Numbered from the stretch's first letter, positions 42,480 through 51,759 are shown. The stretch is DNA of 64,000 bases from Sphingobium sp. MI1205 (GCF_001563285.1 NZ_CP005189.1:310001-374000); one strand, 5' to 3'. The notes: generated by a model from the letters alone, not told the origin. Numbers and translations: made by a program.

Positions 42480-43832
42480 TCATCGGTCTTCTTCGGACGG
42501 CCACACTTGCGCCGACACGCAGGCACGGTAAGCCGGCAGGCCAGCGGTGAGAAGGACGGCCGCCAACGGCAGGGAAACGCCCGCAAGCACGGCCAAAGCA
42601 TAACGCAGCGACGCCTCCTCCCCAAAGACAAATTGAGTCAGCGCGGCGACTGCCGTGGGGCCAAGGCCCACCCCCGCGACGCTCGCGGTAAGGATATAGA
42701 TGGCGCCCATCTGCCCCCTGAGATGCGATGGCGTGATATACTGCACCGCAGCAGCGGCTATGCCTGTCGTAAGGCCGGTTGCCATGAGGCTGAACGCCAT
42801 GAGGCCCAATGCCAGATTCACGCTGTCGACCAGGTACATGCTCACGGACGGTGCCAGGGCCAGGACCGCGGCAAAGGCCATGACCCGGGGATAGGCGTCC
42901 TTGTATCCCGCCTGCAGCATCCGGTCGCCGAGGACGCCTCCCAACAGAAGGCCAACGACGCCGCAAACGCCCAACTGCACGCCGAAATAGATGCCGATCG
43001 TCGAGGCGGGCATACTGTGGCTGCGGATGAAAAAGGCGGGAATCCAAGCCATCGATCCATAGACGGCAAGGGACAGCATGCAAGTTCCGCCAAACTGGAA
43101 GAGAAAGGCGCGGCCGTGGCTGCGGATATATCGCGGTGCCTCCAACCAGCTCACGGACTTGCCGACCCGCTCCGGATGCACCCGGCGCGCAGGTTCGCGC
43201 ACCGTGAGCAGGAGGAGAAGTGACAGTATGATCCCGGGGAGGCAGAGCGCGACGAAAACGAGGCGCCAGCCCTCAATCGTTCCCACGATCGGCAAGGTGA
43301 CAAAGGGGACGCTCGAAGCGAAAGCGATCACGCTTCCGCCAATGGCAAGCGCCGCACCCGTTCCCAGAGGATTACCAATCACATAGGTCGATATGGCGCG
43401 CCCGAGCTTGTTGGGAGGAAAGCTGTCCGATATCATCGAATAAGCCGACGGCGATAATGTGGCCTCCGCCGCTCCGACGATCATGCGCGCGATGAAAATT
43501 GCGGCGAAACTCCCCGCAATGCCGCATGCTGCGGTGGCGACGCTCCAGATCAATATGCCAGTGACGATCAGATTACGCCGGTTTATCCGGTCCGCCAGAT
43601 AGCCGCAGGGCACCCCCATGATGACGTAGAACAGAGCAAACGCCGCGCCGATGAGGAGGCTCACCTGAAAGTCGGAGATGGCAAAGCTCTGTTTGATCGG
43701 GTCGATGAGCAGGCTCATCACCATCCGGTCCGCGAAGGACAGCGAATAGGCCGCGACAAGAACCCAGACCATATACCATGCGCGGCCAGACGAAACAGGT
43801 ACCCGATGCTCGTCCGTTGATCCCGCAGACAT
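42480..43832 (-). CDS. MFS transporter
   Basis: Twelve-helix major facilitator of 450 aa. The ATG at 43832 (MSAGSTDEHR) follows GGAGAG; the ORF start five codons earlier has no site. MFS motif A region GVPCGYLADRINRRNLIV between helices 2 and 3, and ARMIVGAAEATLSPSAYSMI in helix 4-5, point to the organic-anion/hexuronate-like group. A sphingomonad catabolic context suggests uptake or export of an organic acid. It lies between the LysR and acyl-CoA dehydrogenase genes. Confidence 0.92.
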   Translation of the reverse strand: MSAGSTDEHRVPVSSGRAWYMVWVLVAAYSLSFADRMVMSLLIDPIKQSFAISDFQVSLLIGAAFALFYVIMGVPCGYLADRINRRNLIVTGILIWSVATAACGIAGSFAAIFIARMIVGAAEATLSPSAYSMISDSFPPNKLGRAISTYVIGNPLGTGAALAIGGSVIAFASSVPFVTLPIVGTIEGWRLVFVALCLPGIILSLLLLLTVREPARRVHPERVGKSVSWLEAPRYIRSHGRAFLFQFGGTCMLSLAVYGSMAWIPAFFIRSHSMPASTIGIYFGVQLGVCGVVGLLLGGVLGDRMLQAGYKDAYPRVMAFAAVLALAPSVSMYLVDSVNLALGLMAFSLMATGLTTGIAAAAVQYITPSHLRGQMGAIYILTASVAGVGLGPTAVAALTQFVFGEEASLRYALAVLAGVSLPLAAVLLTAGLPAYRACVSAQVWPSEEDR

Positions 43833-43946
43833 CGTTTCTCTCCGCATATCACTTGTTTTTTCTGAATCGATTGAGGCAAGTTCAGGCCGCGAATTCTATG
43901 TCGATGTCGGCTTCTGTCGCATCGGCAGCAGACGCCGACACCGGAA

Positions 43947-45113
43947 TCAGTAGGATTTCGGCAGGTCCAGCACCTTTTCCGCAACGAAGCTCAATATCAT
44001 CTGCTCGGTAATGGGCGTGATCACCGGCAGAATCGATTCGCGGAACAATCGCTCCACCTGATATTCCTTGGCATAGCCCATGCCGCCATGAGTCATTACC
44101 GCGCGCTTGCATGCCTCGAAACAGGCGCGGGCACCCAGCAGCTTGGCGGCATTGGCTTCCGCGCCACAGGGCTTTCCAGCGTCGTACAGATAAGCAGCCC
44201 GCATGGTCATCCAGAATGCGGCTTCCAGCTCAATCCAGTTCTCGGCGAGCGGATGCTGAATGCCCTGGTTCTGGCCGATCGGGCGGCCGAACACCTGTCG
44301 CTCGCGGGCATATTGAGCGGCGCGCGACAGGGCATTCTGGCCAAAACCGACAGCCTCAACTGCGACAAGGATCCGTTCGGGGTTGAGGCTATGCAGAATG
44401 TAGTGAAAGCCTTTGCCCTCCTCGCCGATGCGGTCTTCGTCCGGAACGAAGTAATCGTCGATGAAGGTGGCGTTGGAATCGACCGCGTTGCGGCCCATCT
44501 TGGGAATGCGCCGCACTTCAATCTGCGACTTGTCGAGATCGGTGTAGAACAGCGTCATGCCGTCGGTCGGCTTACGGCACTCCTCCTTTGGAGTAGTCCG
44601 GGTGAGCAGCAGGATCTTGTTCGCGACCTGGCCCGACGAGGTCCAGATCTTTCTCCCCGTGACGCGGTAGCCGCCGTCGACCTTGGTCGCGAAAGTCTTG
44701 ATGCTGGTGGTGTCCAGGCCGGCATCGGGCTCGGTCACGCCGAAGCATGCGCGATCGGTGCCCGCGATCAGCGGCTTCAGCATCCGCTCCTTCTGCTCCG
44801 GCGTGCCGAACACAACGACGGCGTGCGGCCCGAACAGGTTGAGGTGCAGCGTACTTGCCGAATTATAGCCGCCGCAGCCCGACGTCACGGTATGCATCAT
44901 GATCGCGGCTTCGGTCACGCCCAGATTGGCGCCGCCCAGTTCCTCGGGCATGGTGATGCCGAGCCAGCCCGCATCGGCCATCGCCTTGTGAAATTCAAAG
45001 GGGAAGCTCTTTGTCTCCTCCTTATCCGACCAATATTCGTCATCGAACCGGTCGACCACGCGCTTCACGCCGTCCCGGATCGCCTCATGCTCGGCGGAAA
45101 GTTCGATCTCCAT
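43947..45113 (-). CDS. acyl-CoA dehydrogenase
   Basis: FAD-dependent acyl-CoA dehydrogenase of 388 aa. FGVTEPDAGLDTTSIKT binds the substrate/FAD region, GRKIWTSSG follows, and the C-terminal four-helix part has RAVMTHGGMGYAKEYQVERL with the family's GG.G(Y/F) and the R.........I pattern. CAGGAGA precedes the ATG. It introduces a 2,3 double bond in an acyl-CoA, fitting beta-oxidation of a side chain or an opened ring. It follows the SDR at 45132 by 18 bases. Confidence 0.93.
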   Translation of the reverse strand: MEIELSAEHEAIRDGVKRVVDRFDDEYWSDKEETKSFPFEFHKAMADAGWLGITMPEELGGANLGVTEAAIMMHTVTSGCGGYNSASTLHLNLFGPHAVVVFGTPEQKERMLKPLIAGTDRACFGVTEPDAGLDTTSIKTFATKVDGGYRVTGRKIWTSSGQVANKILLLTRTTPKEECRKPTDGMTLFYTDLDKSQIEVRRIPKMGRNAVDSNATFIDDYFVPDEDRIGEEGKGFHYILHSLNPERILVAVEAVGFGQNALSRAAQYARERQVFGRPIGQNQGIQHPLAENWIELEAAFWMTMRAAYLYDAGKPCGAEANAAKLLGARACFEACKRAVMTHGGMGYAKEYQVERLFRESILPVITPITEQMILSFVAEKVLDLPKSY

Positions 45114-45131
45114 GTATATTCTCCTGATGCC

Positions 45132-45914
45132 TCAAGCCTTCGTGCTGACCGGAGGCCGGATGACGATTTCCTGCAGATTGATGTCGATGGGCTGTTCGAG
45201 AACATAGCGCACCATGTTGGCGATATGCTGCGGGTCGGAAATGAGCCGTTCCGTGCCGGGACCGCCGAATTCAAAGCCGTTCTCGGCAAAAGCAGCGGCG
45301 ATTGTCGCAAGCTGCTCCGGCTGAAATCCGCGTGCAAGTTGGGTCGCGAAACCGCCGGGGACCAGCGAGCAGACGCGGATGTCGTCCTGCTCAAGCTCCT
45401 CGCGCAAGGTATCGCCGATAGCGAGCACAGCGCGCTTGGTGATGCCGTAGACGCCGGGAACCTCGAACCGGGCCTGCACCGAACCGATGTTGACGAGGTG
45501 GCCGGGCTTGCCATGCGCGCGCATTGCCTCGACCGCCGCCTTGCACCCTTCGAGCGTCGCCATGACGTTGATGTCCAACATCGCCTGCCACCGGTCGATG
45601 GTGCCGCTCAGGATCGGTTCCGGGTACATGACGCCGGCATTGTTCACGAGCGCGAACAGATGCGAATGTGCGCCTGCCACCTCTGCCACCAGCGTGGCGA
45701 GCGGGCCGCGTTCACGCAGGTCCATGGGTGCCGCATGCGCCTGCGGCCCGCCGGCTTCGGCGATCAACCGCGTCGTTGCGGCAAGCTCTCCGGCATCGCG
45801 ACCCACCAGCCATAGCTCGGCCCCCGCACGGCCCAGTTCCACGGCGATCGAACGTCCAATTCCGCTTGACGCGCCGGTCACGATGATCGCCTTACCCTGC
45901 ATCGCTTGTGTCAT
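45132..45914 (-). CDS. SDR-family oxidoreductase
   Basis: SDR of 260 aa: TGASSGIGRSIA cofactor site, LVGRDA with Arg suggesting NADP(H), NNAGVM, catalytic S...Y-G-I-T-K (NIGSVQARFEVPGVYGITK). GGGAGAATGACGGG precedes the ATG. After the catalytic helix the C-terminus lacks the usual ITGQ..VDGG and instead ends NLQEIVIRPPVSTKA, as in SDRs of the serine 3-dehydrogenase/YdfG-like (cP2) type. Co-directional with the acyl-CoA dehydrogenase. Confidence 0.9.
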   Translation of the reverse strand: MTQAMQGKAIIVTGASSGIGRSIAVELGRAGAELWLVGRDAGELAATTRLIAEAGGPQAHAAPMDLRERGPLATLVAEVAGAHSHLFALVNNAGVMYPEPILSGTIDRWQAMLDINVMATLEGCKAAVEAMRAHGKPGHLVNIGSVQARFEVPGVYGITKRAVLAIGDTLREELEQDDIRVCSLVPGGFATQLARGFQPEQLATIAAAFAENGFEFGGPGTERLISDPQHIANMVRYVLEQPIDINLQEIVIRPPVSTKA

Positions 45915-46067
45915 CCCGTCATTCTCCCGCCTTTGGCTGGTGGCCCTATTTCAGACCGAATTTCTGAAAAATTCGCCCGCGCCTCGTCCCTACCGCAGGC
46001 GGCCATGAACAGCGCATTGGCCACGTCGTCCCCGTCCTCTGGACCGTGGCGCATTCCTGCCCTGGCG

Positions 46068-46862
46068 TCACAGACGCATCGGCAGTTCGAGATGATCGGC
46101 GTAGATGCGATCGCGGAACGCCAGAAGGTCGGCGGCCGCCTCGACCAGTGCCGGGTCATGCTCGGTATAGGTCGCACGCATCGCGTCATCGAGACGACAA
46201 TGGTCCTGCGGCAAGGGTCGAACCATCGCCATGAAACAGGCGCAATAGATGTCCGCCGCCGTCAGCGTGTCGCCCACAAGATAGCGGCTGCCCCGCGCCA
46301 TCTGTTCGCGCAATCGATCGGTCAGGAGACCCAGCACCGAAAGGACGCGCCCATGGGCGCGGTAAGCATCGCCGGCGCCGTACTTGCGCCGCATCCGGTC
46401 GAAGCCTTCGCGCGCCTCGTCAGGCGCGGCGGCCATCGCCACCTCGGCGCGTGCGAAAAACAGCAAGCGCTTGTTCCAGCCGAAACCGTCTTCGCCGCAC
46501 AGCGCATGGGCAAGGCCGAACATCGTCGCACGGTCGCGCTCGTCGGCAGGGATCAGCGCCGGTAGGGGCGCGATACGCTCCGCCAGCGCCAGGATCTCCG
46601 CCCACCCCGCACGCGGCGGCTCGTCCTCGAAGATGGCAACTGGGGCGCTGTTGGCCCCGGTCCATTCGGTAAGCGGCGCGTTGACGGCACCCGCCTGATG
46701 ATGGACGCGCAGATGGTCGATACGCTTGACCCACAAGATGCTCTTGGCCGCTTCCACCCAAGGGCCAGGGATGCCCGCCGTGACAACGAGGCGCAAGCCC
46801 TGTGCGTGCACGGCGTCCGCGAGGGACACATAGCGTCCGTGAATGTCCACCGTGTCAGTCAA
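46068..46862 (-). CDS. glutathione S-transferase-like protein
   Basis: Protein of about 264 aa in the GST superfamily. The C-terminal helical domain has GSRYLVGDTLTAADIYCACF (the N-capping box/hydrophobic staple T-x-A-D) and the N-terminal part is thioredoxin-like but divergent (LRLVVTAGIPGPWVEAAKSI...NSAPVAIFEDEPPR, with the cis-Pro APV). The start is a TTG at 46862 overlapping the preceding small gene's stop (TTGA); a GTG at 46850 is the alternative. It could conjugate or isomerise a pathway intermediate. Confidence 0.75.
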   Translation of the reverse strand: MTDTVDIHGRYVSLADAVHAQGLRLVVTAGIPGPWVEAAKSILWVKRIDHLRVHHQAGAVNAPLTEWTGANSAPVAIFEDEPPRAGWAEILALAERIAPLPALIPADERDRATMFGLAHALCGEDGFGWNKRLLFFARAEVAMAAAPDEAREGFDRMRRKYGAGDAYRAHGRVLSVLGLLTDRLREQMARGSRYLVGDTLTAADIYCACFMAMVRPLPQDHCRLDDAMRATYTEHDPALVEAAADLLAFRDRIYADHLELPMRL

Positions 46863-47059
46863 ATGGACTGCTCGCTCAGGGCTGGCGCACCTTTTAGAAA
46901 TGGTAAGATTCCGGGATTGAGATCACCGGCTCGGCTGGAGGTCAATCTCTTGGGTAGGACGTTCGCGCCGCTCGCGTCGCGGACAAAGGCCCAGAGGGGC
47001 GTGAGGCGAGAGAATTCACGGCACGCCGATTCCAACAGCCGGTCGGCAGGTATCAGCAT
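46859..47059 (-). CDS. small protein of unknown function, coupled to GST-like gene
   Basis: Protein of 66 aa (MLIPADRLLESACREFSRL..., ending PALSEQSI) with an excellent TTTGGAGGGAG site before the ATG. Its TGA overlaps the TTG start of the GST-like gene. No membrane segment, no Cys motif and no recognised family. The strong ribosome site and overlap argue that it is real; translation of the GST-like gene may depend on it. Confidence 0.6.
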   Translation of the reverse strand: MLIPADRLLESACREFSRLTPLWAFVRDASGANVLPKRLTSSRAGDLNPGILPFLKGAPALSEQSI

Positions 47060-47257
47060 GCTCCCTCCAAATCTGTTCGTGCGTATATTGATTGCTTGCG
47101 TACCATATATCTCATAGGATGGTTTCGCGCTAGAGGCAATTGCCGAAAAGGCGTCGGGCTAACGGATGGATTCGTTGGTCGGCGACGGCATGCCTAAATA
47201 CCATGAGGGCCAGACCGGTCGACCAAGGGCGACATTGCAATAGTGTGGAGATTTAAA

Positions 47258-47487
47258 ATGGCTGTTAAGGTTATCCTGCCGAAGCTGGGATTTCGATGAA
47301 CGAAGGCATGCTGTCCGAATGACTGGTGGCAGACGGAGCCAAAGTCAAGGAAGGCCAGCTCCTATTTGCTCTCGAGAGCGGCAAATCCGCTCAGGAGGTC
47401 GAAGCGGCGGCAACGGGAACGCTGAAGATTCTCAAGCAGACCGACGAGACCTACGAAGCCGGGACGATACTCGCCGAAATCGACTGA
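47258..47487 (+). pseudogene. stand-alone lipoyl-domain protein, frameshifted
   Basis: GGAG precedes ATG 47258. MAVKVILPKLG is followed by a one-base deletion, then ISMNEGMLSE, a TGA where Trp is expected, then LVADGAKVKEGQLLFALESG K (lipoyl-site region E-S-G-K-S) to a natural stop at 47485. It was once a 75-residue lipoyl protein, a distant paralogue of 29653-29892. Two lesions make it inactive. Confidence 0.85.
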
Positions 47488-47554
47488 CACGCCACACCGG
47501 ATTGGACACAGGCAGCAAGAGTTGCGAAGGGTGTCGCCGAGGCGCCAATAAGGC

Positions 47555-48195
47555 ATGAAAAGACTGACAAGGTGGTCATCACCTGCGCGATTACGGAGTC
47601 GATCCACACGCCGACGATGTCGCCGCATTTGCTGATCACGGCCGACCAAATCGCGGCCGATGCGATTGCGCCAGCGGAAGCGACCATGCTTCACCTGCAC
47701 GCCCGCAATCCAGACGGGCCAGCCTTTGCAAGACCCGGACCTGTTCGCTCAATTCCTTCCGCGCATCAAGCAGTCCTGCGACGCCATCGTCAATATCACC
47801 ACGGTGGGCGGACTAGGCATGACACTAGAAGACCAGCTGGCTCCCGCCAAGCGGTTCCGACCCGAAGTCTGTTCGATTAACATGGGTTCGGTAAATTTCA
47901 ACATTCGGGCGCGGCCGGGAAGATTTCGGACTGGCAGTTTGATTGGGAAAAGCCATATCTGGAGATGACCAGGGACTTCATCCTGTCGAACACCTTCGCC
48001 CAGATAGAGCGCGCCATGATCGAACTTTCAGATCAGGGTACAAGGTTCGAGTTCGAATGCTGTGATGTCGGCCATCTCTACAATCTTGCGCATTTTGTCG
48101 AGCGCGAATGGTCAAGCCGCCCTTCTTCATCCAGGGTGTATTCGGCATATTGGGCGGGATGGGGCCGGATCAGCATGATGCGCGCAACCCTACGC
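47555..48195 (+). pseudogene. BKACE (DUF849, beta-keto acid cleavage enzyme) relic
   Basis: Pieces in alternating frames reproduce most of a BKACE enzyme: KVVITCAITESIHTPTMSPH, LHLHARNPDG (metal-binding HLHAR), DPDLFAQFLPRIKQS, AIVNITTVGGLGMTLEDQL, VCSINMGSVNF, FDWEKPYLEMTRDFI, GTRFEFECCDVGHLYNLAHF, then KPPFFIQGVFGILGGMG. At least three frameshifts separate them and the C-terminal quarter is gone. Intact members condense a beta-keto acid with acetyl-CoA. It follows the broken lipoyl gene. Confidence 0.88.
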
Positions 48196-48224
48196 TGTTG
48201 CGGTCGGTCGCCCCCTACCCGGCT

Positions 48225-48410
48225 TTGCCATTGCGATCCGGGACCGGACGGCGCACTACTGCCATCGACGCGCCGAGGGAAATCTGCGTCAGCGGGCCAA
48301 GCCTTATGACGGAATATTGGAACGAGCCCGAAGCGACGACAGAAGCGCTGATCGATGGCTCGTATCGATCCGGCGATGGCGGTCGGCTGGACAGGGGCGG
48401 AAGGGCCTGA
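48225..48410 (+). pseudogene. acyl-CoA synthetase (AMP-forming) fragment
   Basis: Joined in frame to the BKACE tail: REICVSGPSLMTEYW, NEPEATTEALIDG, then YRSGDGGRLD. This is the conserved GEI.V.G..(M)..YW..P.AT...DGW..TGD region (motif A7-A8) of fatty-acyl-CoA ligases. Only about 50 codons remain. Confidence 0.75.
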
Positions 48411-48519
48411 TCGTTCGGCCCGGCGGGCGCACCAAAACGGGCCAGACATCACCTGGGCCGCATCGGCATCGATGACATCTGACCCTGACGGCTTTCAACA
48501 AGCAACCTGGATATGCAGG

Positions 48520-48810
48520 TTACTCTTCGCCATTATCCTTCACGCCAACGGTTGGAACATCGATCGTTTCCTGCTTGGAGCCGACCACCACTTCCTTGGA
48601 GTCCACATCCACATTGGGTAGCTCGCCGCCCTGGACGCTCACTTCTGGCACATCGCCGCCCGAAACGTCGGCCTTCCAGAATCCAGTCGCAAACAGAATA
48701 CCGACGATCGCCAGAATGGCGATCAGCACAATGGCAAGCGTTCTGCCGCCTTTGCTCTTGTGAACGACGGTCCGATCACCGGTATAAGGATCTCTATGAA
48801 CTTCAGCCAT
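48520..48810 (-). CDS. small single-pass membrane protein
   Basis: Protein of 96 aa; the ATG at 48810 has a near-perfect AGGAGG eight bases upstream. Basic cytoplasmic N-terminus, one helix (TLAIVLIAILAIVGILFATG), then an acidic periplasmic tail with repeated VDV/VPEV/VPTV steps. No known domain. Proteins like this are common in sphingomonad chromosomes; function unknown. It marks the right edge of the decayed island. Confidence 0.75.
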   Translation of the reverse strand: MAEVHRDPYTGDRTVVHKSKGGRTLAIVLIAILAIVGILFATGFWKADVSGGDVPEVSVQGGELPNVDVDSKEVVVGSKQETIDVPTVGVKDNGEE

Positions 48811-48919
48811 AATCAACCTCCTCCTGACGGACATTGAACAATCAGCTCATCACCTTGTTCCCGGCCGCCTTGGATTGAACTTCGTCGTCCGTCATGAAGT
48901 CTTTTATATCAACGAGATT

Positions 48920-50248
48920 CTATTCCACTTTGGCGAGATCGACGCCGCGCGTTTCGGACGCCGCGATGACAGCCACGATTGTCAGGATCAGGCTGCCGAC
49001 GACATAAGCCGTCACTAGCGTCGTCCCGCCACTCGCCTGATAAAGGGACAGGGCGATGAGGGGCGCCAGCGACCCTGCCATGATCGAGGTAGCCTGATAG
49101 GCGATGCTTGCCCCTGAATAGCGCAAGCGGGTGGGGAAGAGTTCGGTTATCATCGCGGCCTGTGGCGCATACATCGCCCCGTGCGCCACCATCGCGACAG
49201 TAATCGCCGCCCCTACGCTCCACGCATTCCCCTGATCCAGCAGCGTGAAGAAGATCAGGAACCAGGCCGCCATGCACAAAGCCCCGCCGCCATAGACCAG
49301 CCTGCGCCCTACCCGGTCGGACAGCATCGCGAAGAACGGCATGGTGAGGCATTCCAGCGCGGAGCCGATCAGCACCGCATTCAGCACGAGCGACCGGTCG
49401 CCGCCCCGGATTTCGGTGAGATAGGTCATGGAAAAGGTGGCGGCGACATAGTAGCATATGTTCTCGCCGAACCGCAGGCCCGCGCCGGTCAGCAGCGCGC
49501 GGCCCTTACGCCGTATCGCCTCCACCGCCGGAAAGCGTTCCACTCCCGCCTCCGCCGCCTCGCGGGCGAAAACCAGGCTTTCCGAGACGGCCCGGCGCAG
49601 CCACCACCCCACGAGCACCAGCACGATCGACAGGAGGAAGGGGATGCGCCAGCCCCAGGCGATGAAATCCGCCTCGGTCAGCAGCGCCGACGCAGCGGCG
49701 AACACCGCGGCGGCCAGCAGGTTGCCCGCCGGCGCACCCACCTGCGGCCAGCTCGTCCAGAAGCCGCGCTGCGATGGCGGCGCTACTTCCGCTACGATCA
49801 GCACGGCCCCGCCCCACTCGCCTCCAACGGCGAAGCCCTGGATAAGCCGCAACAACACGAGCAGGATCGGCGCCCAGCTGCCGATCTGTTCGTATGTCGG
49901 CAGTAGGCCGATGGCGGTTGTCGACAGACCCATCATCAGCAAACTGATCATCAGCAACGTCTTGCGCCCGATCCGGTCGCCGAAATGACCAAAGATCACG
50001 CCGCCCAACGGCCGCGCCAGGAAACCCAGCGCGTAGGTGGAAAATGCCAGCAGCGTGCCCGTCAGCGGTTCGAAGGACGGGAAGAACAACCGATTAAAAA
50101 TAAGAGCCGACGCGACTCCATAGATGAAGAAGTCGAACCATTCGATCGTCGTGCCGATCACGCTGGCGCCCACGACGGTGCGCAATTCACGCCGACTGAC
50201 GCCCGGTGGCGCGGCCTTCACCGTCGCTGCTGCTGATCCGGTAGGCAT
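48920..50248 (-). CDS. MFS transporter, metabolite:H+ symporter type
   Basis: Protein of 442 aa with twelve helices, preceded by GGAGGGGG. FDFFIYGVASALIF in helix 1, GGVIFGHFGDRIGRK (motif A) and QGFAVGGEWGGAVLI are diagnostic of the ShiA/ProP/KgtP-type MHS branch. Takes up small organic acids or osmolytes by proton symport. Single gene upstream of the small membrane protein. Confidence 0.93.
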   Translation of the reverse strand: MPTGSAAATVKAAPPGVSRRELRTVVGASVIGTTIEWFDFFIYGVASALIFNRLFFPSFEPLTGTLLAFSTYALGFLARPLGGVIFGHFGDRIGRKTLLMISLLMMGLSTTAIGLLPTYEQIGSWAPILLVLLRLIQGFAVGGEWGGAVLIVAEVAPPSQRGFWTSWPQVGAPAGNLLAAAVFAAASALLTEADFIAWGWRIPFLLSIVLVLVGWWLRRAVSESLVFAREAAEAGVERFPAVEAIRRKGRALLTGAGLRFGENICYYVAATFSMTYLTEIRGGDRSLVLNAVLIGSALECLTMPFFAMLSDRVGRRLVYGGGALCMAAWFLIFFTLLDQGNAWSVGAAITVAMVAHGAMYAPQAAMITELFPTRLRYSGASIAYQATSIMAGSLAPLIALSLYQASGGTTLVTAYVVGSLILTIVAVIAASETRGVDLAKVE

Positions 50249-50357
50249 GCCCCCTCCTGCCCTTCATGTGCCAGACGCCTGCATAGAGGCGAAGGGGCGG
50301 AATTAACAAGGGGCATCAGAGGAGCCGGGGCGGATGTGCCCACCCCGGCCCGAATGA

Positions 50358-51341
50358 TCACACGACGCCGCGCGCTTCCTGCCGCGTTTTCCACAGCGAC
50401 CAGCCCACGCCACCGGCAATGAGCGCGAAAGTGACGCCCAGGCTCAGCACAGGCGGGAATTTGCCGCCGTCCAGCAGGAAATCAGCCACGAAGATCTTCG
50501 TGCCGATATAGACCAGGATCAGCGCCAGCGCATATTTCAGATAATGGAAGCGATGCACCATCGCCGAAAGCGCGAAATAGAGCGCGCGCAGGCCAAGGAT
50601 CGCCATGACGTTCGAGGTGTAGACGATGAACGTGTCGGTCGTGATGGCGAATATGGCCGGGACGCTATCCACCGCAAAGACGAGGTCCGCAAAGTTGATG
50701 ATCACCAGCGCCAGGAACAGCGGCGTGGCGGCAAGCACCATCTTGCCCGTCTTCGGATGGGGCGTGCGGGCGAAGAAATGTTCGCCATGCAGTTCCGGCG
50801 TCATGCGGATATGCGCAGCGATGAATTTGATCGCGCGATTATTGCTGATGTCCATGGGCGTATCGCCCGAAAACAGCATCTTGATCCCGGTAAAGATCAG
50901 GAAAACAGCGAACAGATAGAGCACCCAATAGGCTTCATGCAGCAGCATCGCGCCGCCCGCAATCATCAGGCCGCGCAGCACGATCACGCCGATGATGCCC
51001 CATAGCAGCGCGCGATATTGATAGCGGGCCGGGATAGCGAAATAGGAAAAAATCAGGCTGATCACGAATACGTTGTCGATCGACAGCGCCTTTTCGATGA
51101 AGAAGCCGGTGAAATACTGCATCCCCGGCTCCGGCCCGCGCGCGAACCATATCCAGCCGCCGAACAGCATCGCCACGCTGATGTAAAAAGCCGAAAGGCC
51201 CAGGCTTTCCCGAATGCCGATTTCCCGGTCATCCTTATGCAGGAAACCCAGGTCGAAAGCGGTCAGGGCTGTGACCAACGCGATGAATACAAGCCAGAAC
51301 CAGGCGGGCGTGCCCAACCAGTCGGCAAACAGAAACTCCAT
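50358..51341 (-). CDS. TerC/Alx family membrane protein
   Basis: Inner-membrane protein of 327 aa with about nine helices. The start MEFLFADWLG at 51341 has GGAGGAG upstream; 25 additional codons in the ORF are leader sequence. The family hallmarks are FIEKALSIDNVFVISLIF and ADLVFAVDSVPAIFAI, with the acidic residues thought to bind metal. Alx/TerC proteins are linked to manganese export and tellurite or alkaline stress. A possible leader motif is discussed in the findings. Confidence 0.94.
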   Translation of the reverse strand: MEFLFADWLGTPAWFWLVFIALVTALTAFDLGFLHKDDREIGIRESLGLSAFYISVAMLFGGWIWFARGPEPGMQYFTGFFIEKALSIDNVFVISLIFSYFAIPARYQYRALLWGIIGVIVLRGLMIAGGAMLLHEAYWVLYLFAVFLIFTGIKMLFSGDTPMDISNNRAIKFIAAHIRMTPELHGEHFFARTPHPKTGKMVLAATPLFLALVIINFADLVFAVDSVPAIFAITTDTFIVYTSNVMAILGLRALYFALSAMVHRFHYLKYALALILVYIGTKIFVADFLLDGGKFPPVLSLGVTFALIAGGVGWSLWKTRQEARGVV

Positions 51342-51759
51342 GAAAACGCTCCTCCAGTTCAACATCATGTTGATCGGAAGATTCAGAAACGAAGGAAAAG
51401 CAGAAGCTACTCCCATGCCTTTCGCACCGGATCATCCGATGCGGTCCGACATCACGCGCCAAAGCCAAGGCAAGCGCGCCAGAGGGGCCCGGTCCGCAGC
51501 CAATAGCTTACGACCTTCTCCGCGAAATTCAATCGCCTGTTAATCAGACTGTCCGGATGAATCGAACAAAGTCACATTTCTGGCGCGGACGGCGTCCAAT
51601 AGGTCAGAATAGGGAACCAATTTTCTTTTCGTTGGTTTGAACGCGCCAAGGTGAATTGGAATCCGGCTGGGCCTTGGCGGCCTTGCCGGTGAAGTTATTG
51701 CGAAGGGGGTTGGGGGGTAAGGTGCCGCGTCGAGAGGCGCACACCGTCTCTGTTGGAAG
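51342..51759. other. divergent intergenic region of terC-like and kinase genes
   Basis: Holds the TerC leader on the minus strand (see findings) and the promoter of the kinase operon on the plus strand. No gene recognised. Confidence 0.4.

Noticed and set aside
44088..45815. 575-codon plus-strand open frame
   Set aside because: Spans two well supported minus-strand genes (acyl-CoA dehydrogenase and SDR) in antisense.
48844..48897. 17-codon minus-strand micro-ORF (MTDDEVQSKAAGNKVMS)
   Set aside because: Composition looks plausible, but no ribosome site precedes it and it is too short to support.
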